Shown: positions 52,101 to 58,100 of the stretch, one piece after another
Position numbering within the stretch: position 1 is the first letter of the stretch
Layout of the letters: every line of letters starts with the position of its first letter
Assembly (NCBI GenBank): GCA_036245525.1
Contig: BTPG01000005.1
Location: 124,740,986-124,804,985, forward strand
Length of the DNA: 64,000 bases
Direction: 5' to 3'
Origin: Semisulcospira habei
Taxonomy: Eukaryota > Mollusca > Gastropoda > Semisulcospiridae
Made by a program: the position numbers and the translations under genes
The notes under the pieces: generated by a model
Database searches by the model: none
What the model saw: the letters and a program-made list of their open reading frames with translations, nothing else
Told to the model about the DNA's origin: nothing

Positions 52101-55100
52101 ACATCTGAAATTTCAAAATCTGGGAGTCCGCTGTGAGACAGACTGACCATGACAGTTCAAGCGTGGTACCAGAATAGCTTGGCACATCAAGGCGCCAAGT
52201 TACTCTGGCACCACCCTTTAACTATCAGTATCATTACTGATTACATCGTGTCTGTGTGTCAGGGCTGAAAGAACACAATCTTGAATCACCTGACAGTTGA
52301 GGCAGACACCACCACCCTGATATTTTCCCTCTTTGTTGAGACTGAGGTTCAGGGTGTCCACGGTGGCATTGTAGATACACTCCACCGCCTTGCCATGACA
52401 GTTACACTCTGTTAAAAAAAAAATGAACAGCAAATGCAACAAGCACTAAACTCACTGGCACTGAGGGGTCTAAAGTCATTTCAACCTTCTGTACTTCAGT
52501 AAATCAAAATCCAGACTAATCGGTGACTCTCAAGTGTGTAAAATGCAGAGAACTTCCAACGAAGAAAGAAACACGCTTAGAAAAACAATGATGTCATATT
52601 TTATTAATATTTTGGGTATTTTGAAATATTAACAAACTGTGTTGTAACTGTCTTTTCTCAGTGTGTTTCTTTCTTTGTTGGGATGTTCTCAGTAAATTTT
52701 ATCAAGATGATACAGGTTACTGGACATTGGTGTGATACTTGCATCTTCGGGTTTTAAAGGTACAACAACTGAACAAGCATGTATAAACAGCATGTTTCTA
52801 GCATGGTATTAATCGAGGGTTTCCAGCCAGAAGGTGCTATCTGATGAAAGAGTAGTTTTGAGTAAATCGCGTTTGAAAGTTTGTGGTCTCATAAAGTTAT
52901 GTAAAAGCAGTATTAAAGAAAATTTAATTATTCTACAGTATTCAGCGACATGTTCTCTGTCTTGGACAGTATAAAATTAATAGCTTAGTGACTTAGTTTG
53001 CTGTCAGTGCAACCTGATATGACATGCGTGTTAGATAGCTTGTTTATACACGCCGCAATTGAACTCTTTCTCGGCAACTACTGTAAGCCTAAATGTGCTT
53101 GTCTGCGATGGCACCTTTTGGCAGGTCGCATCGGCACCAAAGCACAGGGAAACATCGCTGCTAGATGGTGGCATCTAGCTTTAGCACAGATATGCAAGTA
53201 CTATTAAAGTTTCCCTCTCTGTCGTACAGCAAGCCAGGGGATGGTAGCAGCAGGTAACATTTTTGTGCTCACCATTTGTTTACTGGTGGGCTGACTGACT
53301 GCTACTGAAACAGGTCTATAGTGGCACTAACTCTTTCAGGCACGCATACACCAACATTTTCTAAGTGGAATGTTGCATGCATTTACTGTCTAACTTACAA
53401 GTTATGGATAGCTGAGGCACACAATGACACACACACACACACATATTACTCTCAAACGCAGAGAAAGAGAGAGAGAGGCAAACAGACAGACAGGCGCAGA
53501 CACACACTGGTTTCTCATTCTTCATTGTAAAAAAGAGACACATTTCAGATCACTGAAAACAGTTTCTTTAGCTTTCGGGTTTTTCACAGAAAAGACAACA
53601 GGCATTCATTGCAAAGTCCTGTGACAAACGAACACGATGGGCGCACACATCTAGATGTCAGATATTACGCTATATCTCATATCTACATTTGCATCTCAGT
53701 GTTCAAGTAAGTTTCTAAAAATAATCAGTTCTGTCGGATTTACTATCCATTGCTCAAACTGGACTGCAGCACACAAACTGGAACTGTTTATTCCGAGTCA
53801 ATGTCGCTGACATCAGGGGAAACACTGTAGGGTATCTGTAGACTGGATGATGTTTTTTGGGGATTACACCAAATGAGTAAAGAGACAAGAGGTCAGCCTT
53901 TTTAACGTGAGACCTTGGGAGCTTGCCACTGTACAGTGAAGTGAAGGAAGTTTTAGGGGTTGTTATGATCATCCGAACCAAATAGACCATATCTGCATTA
54001 GCAAGAAATTTAGAAGATCCCTTCAAGATGTTCGAGTGAGGAGGGAAGCAGATGTCGCCTCAGACCACCATCTGCTTACCTTAAGAATAAAGCTCAAGTT
54101 GAAGAAAAGCCGCACAGAGACAACAAGAAGACAGTGCTATAATGTAGGCCTCCTGAGAGAGACTGGAGTGAGAGAAGAGTTTAAACTGGTGCTGTCCAAC
54201 CGGTTTCAAGCGCTACAGGAGCTAGTAAATGAAGAGGAGGTGGTCACCACAGAGCAGCAGTGGAAGGCAGTTAGAGAGGCGCTGAACTCAACCTGCAAAG
54301 ACACTGTAGGGTTCAGGAAACACCATCACAAGGACTGGCTGTCGGCACAGACCTTGAAGAAGATAGAAGTGAGGAAGCAGAAGAAAGCAGTTGTCAACAA
54401 CAGTCGCACGAGAGCAGCCAAAGCAAGGGCATAGGAGGAATACTCGGAAGCCAACCGCGAGGTGAAGCGGAGTATCAGGGCAGACAAGAGGGCCTACACA
54501 GACAGCCTGGCAGCAGAGGCAGAAAAGGCACCAGGCAGCGGCAACATGAAACATCTCTACGACATTACCAGAAGATTGTCGGGCAAGTATGGCCATACAG
54601 AAAGACCAGTAAAAGACAAAGAAGGCAAGCCTATTGCAGACAGAGCAGACCAACTTGACAGATGGGCTGAGTATTTTAAAGAGTTACTGAACAGACCCAG
54701 CCCACCAGACCCCCCAGACATCCAGCCACCAGAGACCGACCTACCCATCAGCTGTGACAGACCCAGCCGGGAAGAGATCAGAAGAGCAGTGGCATTTTTG
54801 AAAAACGGCAAAGCAGCAGGGCCAGATGGCATCCCAGCAGAGTCTCTGAAAGCAGACCTAGAGACAACAGTGGAGATGCTGTACCCACTGTTTGGAATGA
54901 TCTGGGAAGAGGAGGGGATGCCGGCTGATTGTAAGGAGGGGTACCTAATCAAGCTTCCCAAGAAAGGCGACCTCAGCAAGTGTTCCAACTACAGAGGAAT
55001 CACCTTGCTGTCAGTACCAGGAAAGGTCTTCAACAGGATCATCCTGGAGAGAATGAAGAGCTCCGATGACCCCCAGCTGAGAGACCAGCAAGCAGGATTC

Positions 55101-58100
55101 AGGAAAAACCGATCATGTACAGACCAGATCGCCACTCTCCGCATCATTGTGGAACAGTCTCTGGAGTGGAGCTCCCCGCTGTACGTCAACTTTGTGGATT
55201 ACGAGAAAGCATTTGACAGCGTGGACCGAGAGACTCTGTGGAAACTCCTACGACACTACAGTGTACCCACAAAGCTCGTCCGCCTGATCAAGAGCAGCTA
55301 TGATGACATGACATGTTGCGTGATCCACGAAGGGCAGTTCACCAGGGAGCTCCAGGTCAGAACTGATGTCAGGCAGGGGTGTCTGCTGTCTCTGTTCCTC
55401 TTCCTACTGGCCACTGACTGGGTCATGAAGATGACCACAGAGCACAGACGAAGTGGAATACAGTGGACACTGTGGACACAGCTTGATGACCTCGATTTTG
55501 CAGACGACTTGGCATTACTGTCCCACACTCATCAACAAATGCAGGACAAGACCACGAGGCTTGCTGACATCTCGTCCCAAGTGGGCCTCACCATTCACAA
55601 ACAGAAAACAAAGACAATGAGGCTGAACGCAACCAGGGAAGAACCAGTCTTGCTTGCTGGCACCCCGTTGGAGGAGGTGGAGTCCTTCACCTATCTCGGG
55701 AGCATCATAGACAAAAAAGGCGGCACTGATGCAGATGTCAGAGCACGAATCGGTAAAGCCAGAGCAGCCTTTCTCCAGTTGAAAAAAGTGTGGAGTTCCA
55801 GAGAGCTGTCACAACACACCAAAGTCCGGATTTTCAACTCCAACGTAAAAGCAGTTCTCCTATATGGAGCAGAGACTTGGAGATTGACAAAAACCACAGT
55901 CAACAGAGTACAGATCTTCATAAACAGTTGCCTTAGAAGAATTTTGAAAATCCACTGACCAGAGAAGATCAGCAACGTCAGACTCTGGGAGAGAACAGAG
56001 CAGATAACAGCAGAGAATGAAATTGGGCGAAGAAGATGGGGATGGATTGGTCTATCTCTATCTATCTATATCCCGTAGTCTTGCCGACCGTTGGGGCACC
56101 ACTGATGACTTGGCAACCAGCTCCCTCCATTCCTCTCTGTTCTCTGCCATTCTCAGCGTATCGCCCAGCTTCAGTCCTGTCCACTCTGAGATATTGTCCT
56201 CCCATCTTTTCCTCTGTCTTCCTCTCCTTCGTCCTCCTTGCACAGTGCCTTGCAGGGTTGTTTTGGCAAGCCCTGCTGAACGTGTGACATGCCCATACCA
56301 CTTCAATTTGCGTTTTCTCACAATGGCTAATAAGTCTTCATAGGGCCCGATGGCTTGCCTGATTCTGCTTCACACTTCCTCGTTTGTGATGTGATCTCTG
56401 TATGAGATGCCAAGCAGCCTTCAAAAACATCTCATTTCAGTGGCTTGTATCCTCCTTTCAAGGTCTGCTGTGAGGGTCCATGACTCGCAAGCATACAAGA
56501 ACACTGAGATGACTAAGGAGCGCATCAGTCTGATCTTGGAGCAGAGTGTGATGTTTCTGTCCTTCCATATGGTCTTCAATCTTGTCAGTGCTGTTGTTGT
56601 CTGCTCAATCCTGGACAGTATTTCTGGTTTTGATCCCTCATCTGTCACAATGGCTCCTAAGTATTTGAATTTCTTAACTGTTTCCAGTTTTTGGCCTCCA
56701 ACCATGATTTCAGTGCCAATGCCACTGGCGTTATTGGTCATCAGTTTGGTCTTCTCTGCACTGATTTCCATCCCATATGCAATGGCTGTACTATCCAGCT
56801 TTACCACCAGCTGAGCTAGCTCCTTCTCTGTTCCTGCAAGGCCATCAATGTTGTCCGCAAAGCGCAAGTTCGTGATTGTTCTGCCTCCAACACCGACAGT
56901 TCCTTCATGATCTTTCAGAGTGTCCGTCATGATTCTTTCCAGGAAGATGTTGAAAAGAGTAGGTGAGAGCAAGCAGCCTTGTCTGACTCCAACTGTAGTC
57001 CTAAACCAGTTTCCTATTTTGCCGTTGAAGCAGACTGCGCTAGTGGCCTTGTTGTAAAGGTTTGCTATGACTTTGATCAGGTTGGCATTGATGTTGTATA
57101 GCTTCATGGTTGACCAAAGGGCTGCATGCCACACCCTGTCAAACACTTTCTTAAAATCCACAAAGACATTATAAAGGTCCTGCCGTTGCTGGAGGTATCT
57201 CTCACACAGAACTCTCAGGTCGAAGATGGGTTGGATTGGTCACAGTCTGAGAAAGCCAGCTTCCAGTATCACTAGGCAGGCATTGTCATGGAACCCCCAG
57301 GGAAAGAGGAAAAGAGGTAGGCCGAGAAACTCCTGGCGTCGAGACCTCCAAGCAGACATCAAGAGACTGGGAATCACCTGGAGTAAAATAGAAGGAGAAG
57401 CACAGGACAGGAGTCGCTGGAGGTCTCTCATCGATGGCCTATACCTGGGTAGGGGTGACAGGCGTAAGTAAGTAAGTATGATCATCCCCTTCTACCACTG
57501 GACCCAATCAGGCGGAGAATTCTAAACCTTTCTTCATTCAGATCACATTTGAACTGTATGATGCGTTCATCTACTTTGGAGAGTTTAAATGCATCAGATT
57601 TGGAGCCATGAGTTGACTCTCCGGCCTTCACTGTCAGTTTGACTGGCCATGTTTCCTCGGGATCACAGGGTGATGTTTACCATGTCGTGCCATGCACAAA
57701 GCTATGTCCCAACTGGACGGTGTATTTATTGGATCGTACATTTTTTTGCACAGGGTAATACAAAACTCATTAAATCACATTCCATCTGGTGTGTCCGGAC
57801 TCCAAAAACTTCTGCATCGCAACCTGTGTATTGGAGAGTGTGCGAAAAGGGTAATGTAAGGCGGCTAGATGAACTGATTGCAGTGCTGACCACTACAGCA
57901 GTCAGAATAGATGATGACAGTCTGAACACTGACATTGAGAGAATTCAGATAGTGAAATAGGGCGGTCCGTGGGGCAGTGGTAAAGCGTATGCCTTAATGT
58001 TACAGGATCAAGGATCGATACCCGGTTCCGGACTGAGTCAGACTTTTGTCCTCTATTAAGTGCCACCGTTAATTTGGGCAGACAGTTGTGGGTTCTTTCT

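Larger units (their letters stand above)
53975..57477 (+). mobile_element. RTE-like LINE (tentative clade), 5'-truncated, itself interrupted
   Basis: Flanked by 11-bp duplications TATGATCATCC at 53964-53974 and 57478-57488. It opens inside the endonuclease domain ([24 protein letters not shown]) and continues through RT. A (GTAA)n tail (GTAAGTAAGTAAGTA) ends it. A second LINE is inserted at 56049-57205. It has one in-frame stop between endonuclease and RT (54432-54434) and one near the RT end (55957-55959), so it is dead as it stands, but sequence decay is slight. Confidence 0.92.
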